Program-made: the position numbers and the translations under genes
Part shown: one piece after another, positions 45,887-57,550 of the stretch
How the letters are laid out: each line of letters starts with the position of its first letter
Numbering within the stretch: position 1 is the first letter of the stretch
The notes under the pieces: model-generated
What the model was told of the DNA's origin: nothing
Database searches by the model: none
What the model saw: the letters and a program-made list of their open reading frames with translations, nothing else
Assembly (NCBI GenBank): GCA_021604665.1
Contig: BQJK01000001.1
Span: forward strand, 1,020,419 to 1,084,418
Direction of reading: 5' to 3'
DNA: 64,000 nucleotides
DNA from: Rhodomicrobium sp.
GTDB taxonomy: Bacteria; Pseudomonadota; Alphaproteobacteria; Rhizobiales; HXMU1428-3

Positions 45887-46417
45887 ATGATGCATCAGGC
45901 ACGAGAAGACAGTTTAAGATTGCGCCCCATCAGCCTGTTCGATGTTCCTCGGATCGTTGAACTTGCCAATGATTGGGAAGTTGCGTCTATGGTCTCACGC
46001 CTGCCCTACCCTTATGAACCCCACCACGCTCATGATTGGATCTCAGAAATTGAGGTTAATCGCCGGGAAGATGTCTGGGCCATAGAGTCAGATGGGTTCT
46101 TCGCCGGCTGCATCGGCTATAACCGCGCATCACTCAACCATGGTGAGTTAGGCTACTGGCTTGGCCGACCCTTCTGGGGCCGGGGCCTTGCCACACGCGC
46201 TTCGTGGCAAATTCTCGCCCATGGTTTCACATCTGAACCCTTTAAATTCTTCCGGGCCTGCCACTATATTGAGAATGAGCGCTCACGCCGTGTGCTGCTC
46301 CGTCTTGGTTTCCAGCCAGAAGACATCATCGAAGTGCCCTCGATAGCCAGAGGAGGCCCCGCCCCAGCTCAGCGCTATCGCCTCCCCCGCCAGGCCTTTG
46401 AGCAAATGGCAGGTTAA
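45887..46417 (+). CDS. GNAT family N-acetyltransferase
   Basis: The 176-residue protein belongs to the RimJ/RimL-like GNAT group: LRLRPISLFDVPRIVELAND at the start, GELGYWLGRPFWGRGLATRA as the acetyl-CoA loop, and NERSRRVLLRLGFQ near the end. It sits between rpmA and obgE, a place where related genomes often keep such a gene. Its substrate could be a ribosomal protein N-terminus or a small molecule. Two ATG codons in tandem (45887 and 45890) make the exact start uncertain by one residue. Confidence 0.88.
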   Translation: MMHQAREDSLRLRPISLFDVPRIVELANDWEVASMVSRLPYPYEPHHAHDWISEIEVNRREDVWAIESDGFFAGCIGYNRASLNHGELGYWLGRPFWGRGLATRASWQILAHGFTSEPFKFFRACHYIENERSRRVLLRLGFQPEDIIEVPSIARGGPAPAQRYRLPRQAFEQMAG

Positions 46418-46474
46418 GCTCTACGCTATCTCTCAAGAGCTATTCCATACTCAAAATTTATATCAGCCCCCTAA

Positions 46475-47554
<1,080 letters not shown>

Positions 47555-47878
47555 ATGCTAATCCTTATTCCACGGGCAGCACGGCGCTTTATGCGCATTT
47601 TTAAGCGCAAACAAACTAATTTGCATAACGACAGCCGTAATATTTCGGCGTAAATTCAAAAATGATAATCACTAATCTAATCAAAAACTGCCGCTATCAT
47701 AATAAGGGCCAATTGCCGGGCAACATGCCCTTGCAATAAAATTCCTGAATTATTTAACCAGAACCTATTGGCCGATTTAACTGGCAGGCAACCAAACCTG
47801 GCAGCATGAGCCAGCACCAAGCCCAAAAACGGGCCTAAGAAGAAGAAACGACCAGCTAAGGCGAGATAAAACTTTAAA
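47555..47878. other. spacer between obgE and proB
   Basis: About 320 bases with no gene. An imperfect hairpin ATTGC-C-GGGC / GCCC-TT-GCAAT lies at 47712-47737 without a T-run. The proB promoter is probably here. Confidence 0.35.
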
Positions 47879-49009
47879 ATGCGCGACGATTGGAACAAAG
47901 CAAAACGCATTGTCATCAAGATTGGCTCCGCACTCCTTGTTGACGAAAATGAAGGCCATATCCGTAGCGAGTGGATGGCCTCTATGGTTGCGGACATTGC
48001 AAAACTCAAACAGGATGGCAAAGAAATCGTTATCGTGGCCAGCGGCGCCAAAGCCCTTGGGCGACAAGAGCTGCACCTGGAGCCAGGCAATCTGCCGCTG
48101 GATCAAGCCCAAGCGGCGGCCGCCATCGGGCAAATCTCACTGACACATGCGTTTAAATCCTATTTCAACACTCACGGCGTGCCCTGCGCACAGATTCTGC
48201 TGACCCTGGGCGATACAGAAGACCGCCGCCGTTATCTGAATGCGCGAGATACCCTGACAACCCTATTGGAATTTGGCGCCGTTCCCGTTGTGAATGAAAA
48301 CGACACCGTCGCCACCACCCTTCTCCGTTATGGTGATAATGATCGGCTTTCAGCCCGCGTCGCTGCGATGATCGACGCCGATGTGCTTGTTCTTCTCTCG
48401 GATATTGACGGGCTATATACCGCACCGCCGCAAAGCGATGATCAGGCAAAACATATCCCTGAGGTACCAAATGTAACACCGGAGATTGAAGCCATGGCCG
48501 GCGGCTCAGGTAGCAACTACTCAACCGGCGGCATGGTGACAAAAATTTCAGCAGCCCAAATGGCTAATAGCGCTGGCTGCCACATGGTCATCACCACAGG
48601 TAAAGTACTCAACCCGATTTCAAAGTTTTTAGATGGCGGCAAAGCCACCTGGTTTCTCTCGACTGCAAGCTCAATGCAAGCCAGAAAATCCTGGATAGCC
48701 GGAGCCCTTGATGTAAAGGGAAGTATCACTATTGATAAAGGTGCTGAAAAAGCCTTATATGATGGCAATAGCCTGCTTCCCGCTGGTGCGACCGCTGTAA
48801 AAGGCAGTTTCAACCGTGGTGATGTCGTCTCTGTATTGAATGTTGATGGCAGAAAACTCGCCCATGGCCTTACCTCTTATTCATCTGTTGATGCAGAGAA
48901 GATCATAGGCAAGCACAGCTCCTGCACACTAACAATCCTCGGCTATTCCGGCCGCACAGAATTAATCCATAGAGATAATATGGCACTGACAAAAGGTAAG
49001 GATCAATGA
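47879..49009 (+). CDS. proB: glutamate 5-kinase
   Basis: ProB phosphorylates L-glutamate in the first step of proline synthesis and is inhibited by proline. The 376-residue protein has the amino-acid kinase domain ([48 protein letters not shown]-like [24 protein letters not shown]-like [10 protein letters not shown]) and a C-terminal PUA domain from about residue 285 ([14 protein letters not shown]). It starts after AAGGCGAGA and overlaps proA by four bases, so the two enzymes of the pathway are coupled. Confidence 0.95.
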   Translation: MRDDWNKAKRIVIKIGSALLVDENEGHIRSEWMASMVADIAKLKQDGKEIVIVASGAKALGRQELHLEPGNLPLDQAQAAAAIGQISLTHAFKSYFNTHGVPCAQILLTLGDTEDRRRYLNARDTLTTLLEFGAVPVVNENDTVATTLLRYGDNDRLSARVAAMIDADVLVLLSDIDGLYTAPPQSDDQAKHIPEVPNVTPEIEAMAGGSGSNYSTGGMVTKISAAQMANSAGCHMVITTGKVLNPISKFLDGGKATWFLSTASSMQARKSWIAGALDVKGSITIDKGAEKALYDGNSLLPAGATAVKGSFNRGDVVSVLNVDGRKLAHGLTSYSSVDAEKIIGKHSSCTLTILGYSGRTELIHRDNMALTKGKDQ

Positions 49010-50310
49010 ACCTGCAAGGTAACACCGCCGCACCATTAAAAGACGATGCTACTGTCACTGAGATCATGGCTCATATCGGCCAAAACGCCAAAGCCGCTGC
49101 CCGCCTTCTCGCCATCGCCACCACCGCACAGAAAAACCAGGCACTCCTTGCCATGGCCACAGAGCTAGAGAGTAATATTCCAGCTATTCTTAGTGCCAAT
49201 GCTATTGATGTCTCCAATGCCAGAGAGGCCGGGCGCGATGCCGCATTTATCGACCGGTTAGAGCTATCCGAAGACCGCATCATGAGCATCGCTTCCGGTC
49301 TAAAAGCCATCGCCGAACTGGATGACCCTGTTGGCCATGTCATCGCCCATTGGCAGCGCCCGAACGGATTGGATATTTCCCGCATCCAAGTGCCACTCGG
49401 CGTAATCGGCATCATCTATGAAAGCCGCCCCAATGTGACAGCCGATGCCGGTGGCCTCTGCCTGAAAGCTGGGAACGCCGCCATTCTACGCGGCGGGTCA
49501 GATAGCTTCCATTCTTCAAGAGCCATTCACGAAGCGCTCTGCCGCGGCCTGAAAGCCGCTGACCTACCAATAGAAGCCATTCAGCTCGTGCCAACAACCG
49601 ACCGCGCGGCCGTAGGCGAAATGCTAAAAGGCCTCAACCACACAGTAGATGTGATCGTACCAAGAGGCGGCAAAAGTCTGGTTGCTCGAGTTGAAGAAGA
49701 AGCCCGCGTCCCGGTTTTTAGCCATCTTGAAGGCATCTGCCACGTCTATGTCGACAAATCAGCCGATGAAACAAAAGCCGTGGAAATTGTGGTCAATTCA
49801 AAACTCCGCCGCACTGGTATATGCGGCGCAGCTGAAACGCTATTGATAGATGAAGCGCTGGATGAAACCACAAGACAAGCGGTCATAACCGGGCTTTTAG
49901 AGAGAGGGGCAACTATAAGAGGCGATGAAACAATCGCCGCACTTGATGCCCGCATAGAACCCGCAAACGAAGAAGATTGGGACACAGAATATCTCGACAA
50001 GATCATCTCCGCAAAGCTGGTGCCAGGCATAAAAGGCGCGATAGACCATATCGCCGAGCATAGCTCCAACCATACAGAGGCCATCATCGCCGAAGACCAG
50101 TCAGCCGTTGATCAATTCTTCCAAAGTGTTGATAGCGCCATCCTGCTGCATAATGCCTCCACCCAATTTGCGGATGGCGGCGAATTTGGTATGGGTGCAG
50201 AAATTGGCATCGCCACCGGTAAAATGCATGCGCGCGGCCCCGTCGGCGTCGATCAGCTCACAAGTTTCAAATATATCGTTCGGGGCTCTGGTCAAATTCG
50301 CCCAACCTAA
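49006..50310 (+). CDS. proA: gamma-glutamyl phosphate reductase
   Basis: ProA reduces glutamyl-5-phosphate to glutamate semialdehyde, the second step of proline synthesis. The 434-residue protein has the aldehyde dehydrogenase fold with [41 protein letters not shown], the catalytic cysteine in [11 protein letters not shown] and the C-terminal [21 protein letters not shown]. It starts inside the end of proB (ATGA), as is usual. Confidence 0.96.
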   Translation: MNLQGNTAAPLKDDATVTEIMAHIGQNAKAAARLLAIATTAQKNQALLAMATELESNIPAILSANAIDVSNAREAGRDAAFIDRLELSEDRIMSIASGLKAIAELDDPVGHVIAHWQRPNGLDISRIQVPLGVIGIIYESRPNVTADAGGLCLKAGNAAILRGGSDSFHSSRAIHEALCRGLKAADLPIEAIQLVPTTDRAAVGEMLKGLNHTVDVIVPRGGKSLVARVEEEARVPVFSHLEGICHVYVDKSADETKAVEIVVNSKLRRTGICGAAETLLIDEALDETTRQAVITGLLERGATIRGDETIAALDARIEPANEEDWDTEYLDKIISAKLVPGIKGAIDHIAEHSSNHTEAIIAEDQSAVDQFFQSVDSAILLHNASTQFADGGEFGMGAEIGIATGKMHARGPVGVDQLTSFKYIVRGSGQIRPT

Positions 50311-50364
50311 GCCCAATCACTGACCTGAAAAGCCAGCAGTTGTAATCAACAGGAACCGCCAGAC

Positions 50365-51012
50365 GTGCCAGAGACCCGCCCCGCCCACAGCTTTGGCAGC
50401 ATAAAAGTACGCCTCCCCTATGCATCAAGCGGGCAGCGCATTGGATTGCTCGGCGGCTCCTTTAACCCACCCCATGAAGGCCATCGCCATATTTCTGAGG
50501 TCGCGTTAAGCGTGCTCGGCCTTGACCGTGTCTGGTGGCTGGTCAGCCCCGGCAACCCAATAAAATCTCATGATGAATTGGAAGACCTTAGCCACAGGCT
50601 CAAAGCCGCAGAAGATATAGCCCGCCACCCGCGCATTTCCGTCACCGGGTTTGAAGCCGCAATGCCCACTAACTACACCGCACAAACCTTGCAGTTTTTG
50701 CGCCGCCGCTACCCTACAGTCAAATTTGTCTGGCTAATGGGGGCTGATAATCTTTTATCGTTTCACCGCTGGCAACAATGGCAACAGATCTTTAAACAGG
50801 TCCCCATTGCCGTTATGGACCGCCCCGGCTATAGGATGGAAGCGCTGGTTAGCCCAGCCGCTCACCGCTATCGCCGATATCAAATCCCCGAGCAGGCCGC
50901 GAGACAGCTACTACAAAAACCTCTCCCCGCCTGGACCTTCATAACCCATCCGCTCATCAGCCAATCCTCAACAGCACTGCGTGAAGCCAACAAAGCTCAC
51001 GGCTCAAAATGA
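50365..51012 (+). CDS. nadD: nicotinate-nucleotide adenylyltransferase
   Basis: NadD joins ATP and nicotinate mononucleotide to deamido-NAD. The 215-residue protein starts at GTG 50365 behind AGGA. The nucleotidyltransferase motifs GLLGGSFNPPHEGHRHIS and the C-terminal ISQSSTALREA (SSTxxR) are present, with WLMGADNLLSFHRW between them. It has the longer N-terminal extension common in alphaproteobacteria. It follows proA by 54 bases and is 538 bases ahead of rsfS. Confidence 0.94.
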   Translation: MPETRPAHSFGSIKVRLPYASSGQRIGLLGGSFNPPHEGHRHISEVALSVLGLDRVWWLVSPGNPIKSHDELEDLSHRLKAAEDIARHPRISVTGFEAAMPTNYTAQTLQFLRRRYPTVKFVWLMGADNLLSFHRWQQWQQIFKQVPIAVMDRPGYRMEALVSPAAHRYRRYQIPEQAARQLLQKPLPAWTFITHPLISQSSTALREANKAHGSK

Positions 51013-51550
51013 GGTGGCTTAAAATAAGGCGCACAATGGCCCTATTAGCCCTTAAAAAGGCGGCTTTAAGCTGTAAAAATCACATAGCGCCTAAAAGCTT
51101 GTAACAATCACCACTCTCCAGTAAAATAGATCGCAGCTGCGGTTCATATACTTAACTGTCAAATGAGGTAAATGCATATCGCAACCCTCTGGACAAGGAT
51201 TAACCCAGCTTATAAAAGTCAGTTCCTTAAAGAGTAGTCCTCGCTTATATGGAGGGCAAAGATGTATCAGCCAATATGGCAAACGGGTGGCGACACCCGC
51301 ATTAGGGAGAAACAACACAGTTGCACACGGTTTTTCGTGATTTTGCGGGGCAACCCCACAAAAATATGATAATCACTCATTCAACAACCGGTCACAACCT
51401 GTCCGGGCAGCTTAGGCGAATGAGAAACGCGGCAAGCAATCTGGCCGCCAGTGCCACTATTTGGGCAATCCCAAGCACCTCCATAAAACTCACTTCCCAA
51501 CATTATAGGACCTTTTGCACATTATGCAGACACGCTCAGAGGAAGCAGGC
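51013..51550. other. spacer between nadD and rsfS
   Basis: About 540 bases without a supported gene. The ORFs seen here (51091-51318 minus, 51321-51554 plus) are short, lack ribosome binding sites and have no family features. The rsfS promoter may lie here. Confidence 0.35.
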
Positions 51551-51934
51551 ATGACCAAATCTGCCTCACCCGCCATTTCGGCCAAAGCAGAGATTGACGA
51601 ACAATATAATCTCGTCATTGAGTGCCTTGAAGACGCCAAAGCTGAAGATATCATCACCATCGACCTTGAGGGGAAATCCTCAATCGGCGATTATATGATC
51701 GTGGCCAGCGGCCGCTCTCATCGCCATGTTGGTGCCATTGCAGACCGGCTTGGTAAACATCTACGCGAACATGGCTATGGCCGCTCACGCATTGAAGGCC
51801 AGGAAAATTGTGATTGGGTGCTGCTGGATGCCGGTGGCATTATCATTCATGTCTTCCGCCCTGAAGTTCGTGAATTCTACAACATTGAAAAAATGTGGCT
51901 TGCTGAACGCCCTGAAGACACCACCGAGCAGTAG
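51551..51934 (+). CDS. rsfS: ribosomal silencing factor RsfS
   Basis: RsfS binds L14 and blocks subunit joining when nutrients fall. I choose the ATG at 51551 because AGAGGA lies eight bases upstream and the family start follows; the track start at 51515 is less likely. The 127 residues show the family core DIITIDLEGKSSIGDYMIVASGRS, RIEGQENCDWVLLDAGGIIIHVFRPEVREFYNIEKMW. It precedes rlmH by about 120 bases, a conserved pair. Confidence 0.95.
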   Translation: MTKSASPAISAKAEIDEQYNLVIECLEDAKAEDIITIDLEGKSSIGDYMIVASGRSHRHVGAIADRLGKHLREHGYGRSRIEGQENCDWVLLDAGGIIIHVFRPEVREFYNIEKMWLAERPEDTTEQ

Positions 51935-52055
51935 GTCTTATGTAACGGCCCCATACCTCCTCATTCATGCAATAGCCCTGCACAATGCCGGTTGCTTAAA
52001 TGAGATGAGCAAATGAGGCGAAGTAAGCTCTAAAAAAACGGATCATGTTTACAAA

Positions 52056-52541
52056 ATGGCTGATTTAGACATCTTCGCCATTGGCCGCTTGAAACAGGAC
52101 GCCGAAGAAAAGCTTGAAGCGCGCTATCTTGAGCGGTTAAAAAAGGCCGGCCCTATGGGGGGGCTCCGCTCTGTCACCATCACCGACCTGACAGAATCGC
52201 GCCAAAGAGGCACCAGTGAGCGCAAAGAGGAAGAAGCAACTCGCCTGACTGAGCGGCTAAAACCCCAAAATTTTCTGATCGCTTTGGATGAAAAAGGCAA
52301 AAGCCTAACCAGCCTTGCCTTCGCAGACAAATTAAGAAGCTGGATTGATCAGGGCGAAACACGCATCGTCTTCGCCATTGGCGGGCCAGATGGCCACGGC
52401 AAAAGCCTCTTGCAGAAGGCAGATTATAAATTCTCTCTCTCCCCGCTTACCTTGCCCCACGGCCTTGCTCGCATTCTCCTGATGGAGCAGCTATACCGTG
52501 CCGTTACAATCTGGTCAGGCCACCCCTATCACCGCGAATAA
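52056..52541 (+). CDS. rlmH: 23S rRNA pseudouridine-1915 N3-methyltransferase
   Basis: RlmH methylates pseudouridine 1915 in helix 69 of the assembled ribosome. The 161-residue SPOUT protein has the SAM-binding knot FAIGGPDGHGKSLL and the diagnostic end LSPLTLPHGLARILLMEQLYRA then GHPYHRE. It starts at the ATG at 52056. The rsfS-rlmH pair sits between nadD and the EnvC-like gene. Confidence 0.96.
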   Translation: MADLDIFAIGRLKQDAEEKLEARYLERLKKAGPMGGLRSVTITDLTESRQRGTSERKEEEATRLTERLKPQNFLIALDEKGKSLTSLAFADKLRSWIDQGETRIVFAIGGPDGHGKSLLQKADYKFSLSPLTLPHGLARILLMEQLYRAVTIWSGHPYHRE

Positions 52542-52732
52542 TCAAGCCCCGATAAAGGCCACAAACAACTCTGGAAAGCCCCAGACCAGGCCAAGGAATG
52601 CCGTGATTTCAGCTTAATTCTATGATAGATGGTTAAATCCGCTAAAGTTTAGAAGCCTATCGTTTTGAAGCGTCTCTTTGTAAAAGTGCATCCCATTCAC
52701 CCGAACCCTGAAACGAGTTCTTAAATCAGCCA

Positions 52733-54142
52733 ATGATCAGACCTGCCAACCTACAAAGATTAAAGCTCCCCCTGGCGGGCATTCTCATCATGGCGCTCAC
52801 GCTCACAGGCCTTTTCCCCCCCTCCGCAAACCAGGCAATCGCTCAGGAAAGCACCAGCAAAACAAAAAGCCCTGATGGTGAAACACCAGAAGAAATGCGT
52901 CGCCGCCTTGCTGAAGAAAACCGCCGCCTCGCAGAAGAAAAAAAGATGCTTGAGGCGGTTGAGAACCAGAAGAAAGGCGTCAGCCAAAAGGTTCAAAAGC
53001 TAGGTGAAGAGCGCGCACGCCTCACCAACCTCATGCGCAGCTACGCCAAACGCATCCAGGAAAGTGAGACAACCCTCTCAAGGCTGGAATTAAAATTAAA
53101 TGACCTTCGCCGCAAAGAAGAGATCGTTCGCAACTCCATGAGTGAGCGACGCGCGGCAATCTCTGAAATGCTGGGCCTGTTGCAACGCATGGGCCGCAAC
53201 CCGCCACCAATCATGGCAACCCACCGGGATGATGCGTTAAAAATGGTCCGCAGCGCCATGCTGATGTCGAATATTCTGCCAAAATTGAAAACCCAGGCAG
53301 AGAGTTTAAAAGCTGAGCTTACGAACCTGGTTGAATTAAAGAAAAACATCGCCCTCCAATCAGAGCGCCTCCGCGTCCAGAATGCAGAGATGGAAGCCGA
53401 TCGCCTGCGCGTTAAGGAACTGCGCGAAGATAAGAACGACCGCATACTTAGCCATAACCTTGAATTGCGCCAGATAGAAAAACGCGCCAAAGACCATGCA
53501 AAATCTGTAACCAATCTCGGCCAGCTGATCAGCCGAATTGATAAAGAAATAACCCGCCGCACAGAACTGGGTGCCTATGAAAGCCAGCGCATAGAAGATG
53601 AAAAAATTGCCGCCAAGAAAATTGGCCGCAAGGCAGCTGTAGAACTAAGCCCGACGGAAAAGAAAAATATCATTTTTAAAAATCCAGGCCGCATCACCCC
53701 GGCTTTGCCATTTGTTAAGGCCAAGCAAACCCTCTCGCTACCCGCTCGTGGTAAACGGCTACGCTCCTTCGGTGATCGCCTGGAATATGGCGATACATCC
53801 AAGGGCATCTCTATTGAGACCCGCGACAATGCCCAGGTAACCTCGCCCTCAGATGGGTGGATCGTTTATGCTGGCAAATTCCGCACCTATGGCCAGCTGC
53901 TTATTATAAATGCTGGCGGCGGCTACCATATCCTATTGGCTGGCATGAACCGTATAGATGTCAGAGCCGGTCAATTTGTCCTTGCAGGTGAACCTATTGG
54001 CCTCATGTCAGAGCCAAAAGCAAAAGGCCCGAAAGACAAAAAAAGTCCAGCCCCGCTCTTATATGTAGAGTTCCGTAAAGATGGGCAACCAATTGACCCA
54101 AGCCCCTGGTGGGCAGATGATCAAATTGCCAGCAACAATTAA
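52733..54142 (+). CDS. murein hydrolase activator EnvC-like (coiled-coil, LytM fold)
   Basis: The 469-residue protein has a signal peptide (residues 10-38, ending near NQAIAQE), a long coiled coil from about 55 to 300 rich in Glu/Arg/Leu heptads, and a C-terminal M23 LytM fold (about 335-465). The zinc ligands of active LytM peptidases are missing: the first His/Asp region reads SFGDRLEYGDTSKG and the HxH end reads LLYVEFRKDGQPIDP. This is the pattern of EnvC/NlpD-type proteins that activate amidases at the division site rather than cut peptidoglycan. The gene precedes ctpA, a common neighbour. Confidence 0.88.
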   Translation: MIRPANLQRLKLPLAGILIMALTLTGLFPPSANQAIAQESTSKTKSPDGETPEEMRRRLAEENRRLAEEKKMLEAVENQKKGVSQKVQKLGEERARLTNLMRSYAKRIQESETTLSRLELKLNDLRRKEEIVRNSMSERRAAISEMLGLLQRMGRNPPPIMATHRDDALKMVRSAMLMSNILPKLKTQAESLKAELTNLVELKKNIALQSERLRVQNAEMEADRLRVKELREDKNDRILSHNLELRQIEKRAKDHAKSVTNLGQLISRIDKEITRRTELGAYESQRIEDEKIAAKKIGRKAAVELSPTEKKNIIFKNPGRITPALPFVKAKQTLSLPARGKRLRSFGDRLEYGDTSKGISIETRDNAQVTSPSDGWIVYAGKFRTYGQLLIINAGGGYHILLAGMNRIDVRAGQFVLAGEPIGLMSEPKAKGPKDKKSPAPLLYVEFRKDGQPIDPSPWWADDQIASNN

Positions 54143-54530
54143 CAGGCTTTATCACTCAAACTTGAAGCGATGCGCCCCTAAAACGCCATAAAAAACGCCT
54201 TATTTACCTCTGAAGTAAATTCAGCCCGTAACGAGGCCTAATTAAAGAGTGCACGAGATAAGGTGAAAATGTTGGCAACAACGGAAATTGCTGACAAATG
54301 AACCCAAATCGGGTTAAAACATTTAACCAATTGTTTATAAATCCAGGTGGCGGACCTGTTGGCAATAACAACCACAACCAACATAATCCAACCTCAACTA
54401 ACTTAATCTAAGGTGGCACAAGACCATCTTAGAGCCATCGAACAAGCGGTGACGAATAACCAAATTGACGGTTAAACAACTATCTGATGGCAAAATACCA
54501 ACTGACGGCAAAATAAAGGGTCCGTGTATT
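54143..54530. other. spacer between the EnvC-like gene and ctpA
   Basis: About 390 bases. An imperfect 18-base-period repeat CTGATGGCAAAATA / CTGACGGCAAAATA lies at 54484-54515, just before the ctpA ribosome binding site. No other gene is supported; the ctpA promoter is probably here. Confidence 0.4.
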
Positions 54531-56000
54531 ATGAAATTTAAAACAGTCACATCATGTATGGCTCTGATCCTGATCGGCGCAGTGATGGGAGCAACCTTTG
54601 TCGGCTCGCGCGACAAGCTCTTCGCACAGACCGGCGCTAGCAATATCTATCAGCATCTGGATCTTTTCGGCGATGTGCTCGAGCGGGTCCGCAATGCCTA
54701 TGTTGAAAAACCAGATGATAAAAAACTCATCGAGAGCGCCATCAACGGCATGCTCACTTCTCTGGACCCTCACTCAGCTTACCTAAGCCCAGAAAGCTTA
54801 AGTGACATGCAGGTACAAACCAGAGGCGAATTCGGCGGCCTTGGTATTGAAGTCCGTATGGAAGAAGGCCTGGTTAAGGTCATCTCACCGATCGATGGCA
54901 CACCAGCCCAAAAAGCTGGCATTCTGCCCGGTGATTTCATCACAGCACTAGACGGCGAATCTGTAGAAGGCCTGGAGCTAAGAGAAGCCGTGGACCGTAT
55001 GCGCGGCCCCGTCGGCTCTGAACTAAGCATCACTATTCTTCGCCGCGACCCAACAGACTCCAAAAAAGTTCTGGACCCATTTGATGTAAAATTAAAGCGC
55101 GCCATCATTGAAATTAACAAGGTTAGCTATCGCATCGAAAAAGACAATGTTGGCTATGTCCGCCTACCGTCTTTCCACGAACGCACAGCCTCTGGCCTTG
55201 AAGATGCCGTAAAGGAAATTCGCACAAAAATCGCAGATGATAAGCTAAAAGGCTACATCATCGACCTGCGCAATAATCCAGGCGGCCTGCTGGAGCAAGC
55301 CATCAAAGTGTCTGATGCTTTCTTGGATGAAGGCGCCATCGTCATCACCAAAGGCCGCAACAGCGAAGAAACACAGCGCGCTGCAGCCCGCCGCGGAGAC
55401 ATTACAAACGGCAAAAAAGTCGTCATTCTGATCAATGGCGGCTCGGCCTCAGCGTCCGAAATTGTCGCCGGCGCCCTCCTCGATCATAAGCGAGCCACCC
55501 TCATTGGCTCCAGATCTTTTGGTAAGGGCTCAGTGCAAACCATCATCCCGCTTGGGTCATATGGTGCCATCCGCCTGACAACAGCGCTTTACTACACGCC
55601 GTCTTCAACTTCAATTCAGGCTAAAGGCATTGTGCCTAACATTCCTGTCGCTCAGGAATTGCCGGAAGAGTTCAAAGGCAAGCCTTTAAAAACAAAAGGT
55701 GAAGCCAGCCTTAGAGGCCATATCAAGGTCAATAAGGATAAAGAGGAAGAGCATGGGTCACTGTCTTATGTACCGCCAGAGGCAGAAAAAGACACCCAAT
55801 TGCAATATGCAATTAAGTTCATACAAGGCGAAATTGAGCCTGGAAGCGAAAAAGTAACACCAGCTGCTGCTAAGGAAGAAATGTCAACTGAAACACCAGC
55901 TGAGAAACCAGAAGCAGCAAAAGAGCAACCTGAACAGCCTGTTGAACAGCTGGAAGAGCAGCCAGCTGAACAAATAGAGGAAAAACCTGAGACCAATTAG
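54531..56000 (+). CDS. ctpA: carboxyl-terminal processing protease CtpA (S41)
   Basis: CtpA is a periplasmic serine protease that trims exported proteins and controls cell-wall hydrolases. I start it at the ATG at 54531 behind AAAGGG; this gives 489 residues with a signal anchor (MKFKTVTSCMALILIGAVMG). A PDZ domain covers about residues 90-185 (GEFGGLGIEV, AGILPGDFITAL). The catalytic Ser-Lys dyad is in NGGSASASEIVAGAL and GSRSFGKGSVQ. The C-terminal 60 residues are a Glu/Gln/Pro-rich tail (EQPEQPVEQLEEQPAEQIEE), probably disordered. It is followed by a terminator and then the deacetylase gene. Confidence 0.94.
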   Translation: MKFKTVTSCMALILIGAVMGATFVGSRDKLFAQTGASNIYQHLDLFGDVLERVRNAYVEKPDDKKLIESAINGMLTSLDPHSAYLSPESLSDMQVQTRGEFGGLGIEVRMEEGLVKVISPIDGTPAQKAGILPGDFITALDGESVEGLELREAVDRMRGPVGSELSITILRRDPTDSKKVLDPFDVKLKRAIIEINKVSYRIEKDNVGYVRLPSFHERTASGLEDAVKEIRTKIADDKLKGYIIDLRNNPGGLLEQAIKVSDAFLDEGAIVITKGRNSEETQRAAARRGDITNGKKVVILINGGSASASEIVAGALLDHKRATLIGSRSFGKGSVQTIIPLGSYGAIRLTTALYYTPSSTSIQAKGIVPNIPVAQELPEEFKGKPLKTKGEASLRGHIKVNKDKEEEHGSLSYVPPEAEKDTQLQYAIKFIQGEIEPGSEKVTPAAAKEEMSTETPAEKPEAAKEQPEQPVEQLEEQPAEQIEEKPETN

Positions 56001-56029
56001 GACAAAGGTAACCGTTTAGGGTTAAATAT

Positions 56030-56066
56030 GGGCTGTTAGGTTGAAAGGCTTAACAGCCCTTTTTGT
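56030..56066 (+). terminator. terminator after ctpA
   Basis: GGGCTGTTA (56030-56038) and TAACAGCCC (56051-56059) are perfect 9-base arms, followed by TTTTTG. It separates ctpA from the deacetylase gene. Confidence 0.88.
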
Positions 56067-56253
56067 TTGTTTTCTCTGCCAATTTGCACCATCATTTGGG
56101 CTAGCCAGAGAGCTCAACAATCTACAAAGGGGTATTAAGCCAAATAATTGGCTTTTGGCATTACAAAACGGTCGCCTCCATAACCCCATATTCAACAGCG
56201 TACCGCGTGATGAATAGAAACCCTCACCCTATGAGGAGCTTTTGCAAAGTCCG

Positions 56254-57444
56254 ATGAAAGCGCTCTACATCACATCTTCCTGCACAATTATCGTTTTAAC
56301 GCTGTTCGGCTTGTTAATGAGTTCAATTCCAGCGCCTCTCGGCGGTGAGCCTTATTCAGTCGTCACCCTCACAGATAAAAAGTCGGTCGAAGAAAAACTC
56401 ATCAAACGCAAAACCGCCATTAAACTGGCAGCGCGGAAATCCAAAAAGGCTCATAGAACCAGGGGCCAATTAAATCCACTCTATTTCAAATCAGAAGTAG
56501 ATAGCCTGTCTGAAATACCCCAAACATCACTAGACACTGAAGATTATAAAAAAAACCGGCTCGAAAATCTTGAGAAGGCAAGAAATCAAACCCCGGCTGA
56601 AAATGAATTAGAGCTACTCACCATAACCGGCCTAAGACCAGCCCCAGTGCCGGAACTCATAGAGACAACAAGCTTTGGTGATTTGCCCCGCATCTCTCAT
56701 GATGGCAAGCGGCCGCAAGATGTCTATGCCCGACCGGCTCACATAACACCAAAGTCAGGTGAGAACCTGAAAACCATAGCCATTCTCATTACCGGGCTGG
56801 GTCTCTCAAAACCAATGACCGATAACGCCATTGAAAAGCTACCGCCAGAGATAACCTTCGCCTATAATCCCTACAGCTCCGGCCTGAAAAATCTAATGCG
56901 CCACAGCCGTCAAAAAGGTCATGAACTACTGCTGCAAATGCCAATGGAGCCATTTGATTACCCTGATAATGACCCAGGCCCCCACACCCTGTTAAGTAAC
57001 CAAACAGACAAAATCAACTTGGAGCGCATGAGGTGGGTATTAGGGCGCATGGCAGGATACACTGGCATAGTCAATGAAGGCGGCGGGCGTTTCACTGCAA
57101 CCGAACAAGCAATTCACCCAGTCCTGCGCGAGTTGAAGGATCGGGGCCTCATCTATATGGATAGCAACCCCCAATCAACAGACGCTATCTTCGAAATATC
57201 ACAAGATATGAAACTGGATTATCTTCAGAGCAATCTGAATATTGATGAGATTAAATCCGCCAAATCAATCGATAAAGCATTGCAAGAGCTAGAGAGCATC
57301 GCATCGACCCATGGCAACGCAATCGGTGTTGCCTCCGCGCTCCCGCTAACCATTCAGCGCCTTGAAAAATGGTCAACGGATCTGAAAAAGCGTGGCTACA
57401 CTCTTATACCTCTCACCGCTGCCATCTCTAGAAAACAAAGCTGA
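56254..57444 (+). CDS. divergent polysaccharide deacetylase family protein
   Basis: The protein belongs to the divergent polysaccharide deacetylase group (PF04748). It has an N-terminal membrane segment (about residues 5-30), a polar linker to residue 165 and the deacetylase-like barrel: [40 protein letters not shown] and [14 protein letters not shown]. The start is either ATG 56254 or TTG 56242; GAGGAG lies at 56233-56238, closer to the TTG. Whether members deacetylate peptidoglycan is not established. The EnvC-like, CtpA, deacetylase, RppH order is the usual rhizobial one, tying it to wall remodelling. Confidence 0.86.
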   Translation: MKALYITSSCTIIVLTLFGLLMSSIPAPLGGEPYSVVTLTDKKSVEEKLIKRKTAIKLAARKSKKAHRTRGQLNPLYFKSEVDSLSEIPQTSLDTEDYKKNRLENLEKARNQTPAENELELLTITGLRPAPVPELIETTSFGDLPRISHDGKRPQDVYARPAHITPKSGENLKTIAILITGLGLSKPMTDNAIEKLPPEITFAYNPYSSGLKNLMRHSRQKGHELLLQMPMEPFDYPDNDPGPHTLLSNQTDKINLERMRWVLGRMAGYTGIVNEGGGRFTATEQAIHPVLRELKDRGLIYMDSNPQSTDAIFEISQDMKLDYLQSNLNIDEIKSAKSIDKALQELESIASTHGNAIGVASALPLTIQRLEKWSTDLKKRGYTLIPLTAAISRKQS

Positions 57445-57550
57445 TACAGTATCAGCCGCGCTTAAACGAGATGACAAAAAAGGCAGCAAACGTCAAACAG
57501 CTCCCACACACAAACTGCAATGTAAAACGAATAAGCTGGAATTATTTCTA

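Noticed and set aside
51091-51318. Minus-strand ORF in the nadD-rsfS spacer
   Set aside because: No ribosome binding site, no family, and adjacent frames are equally open.
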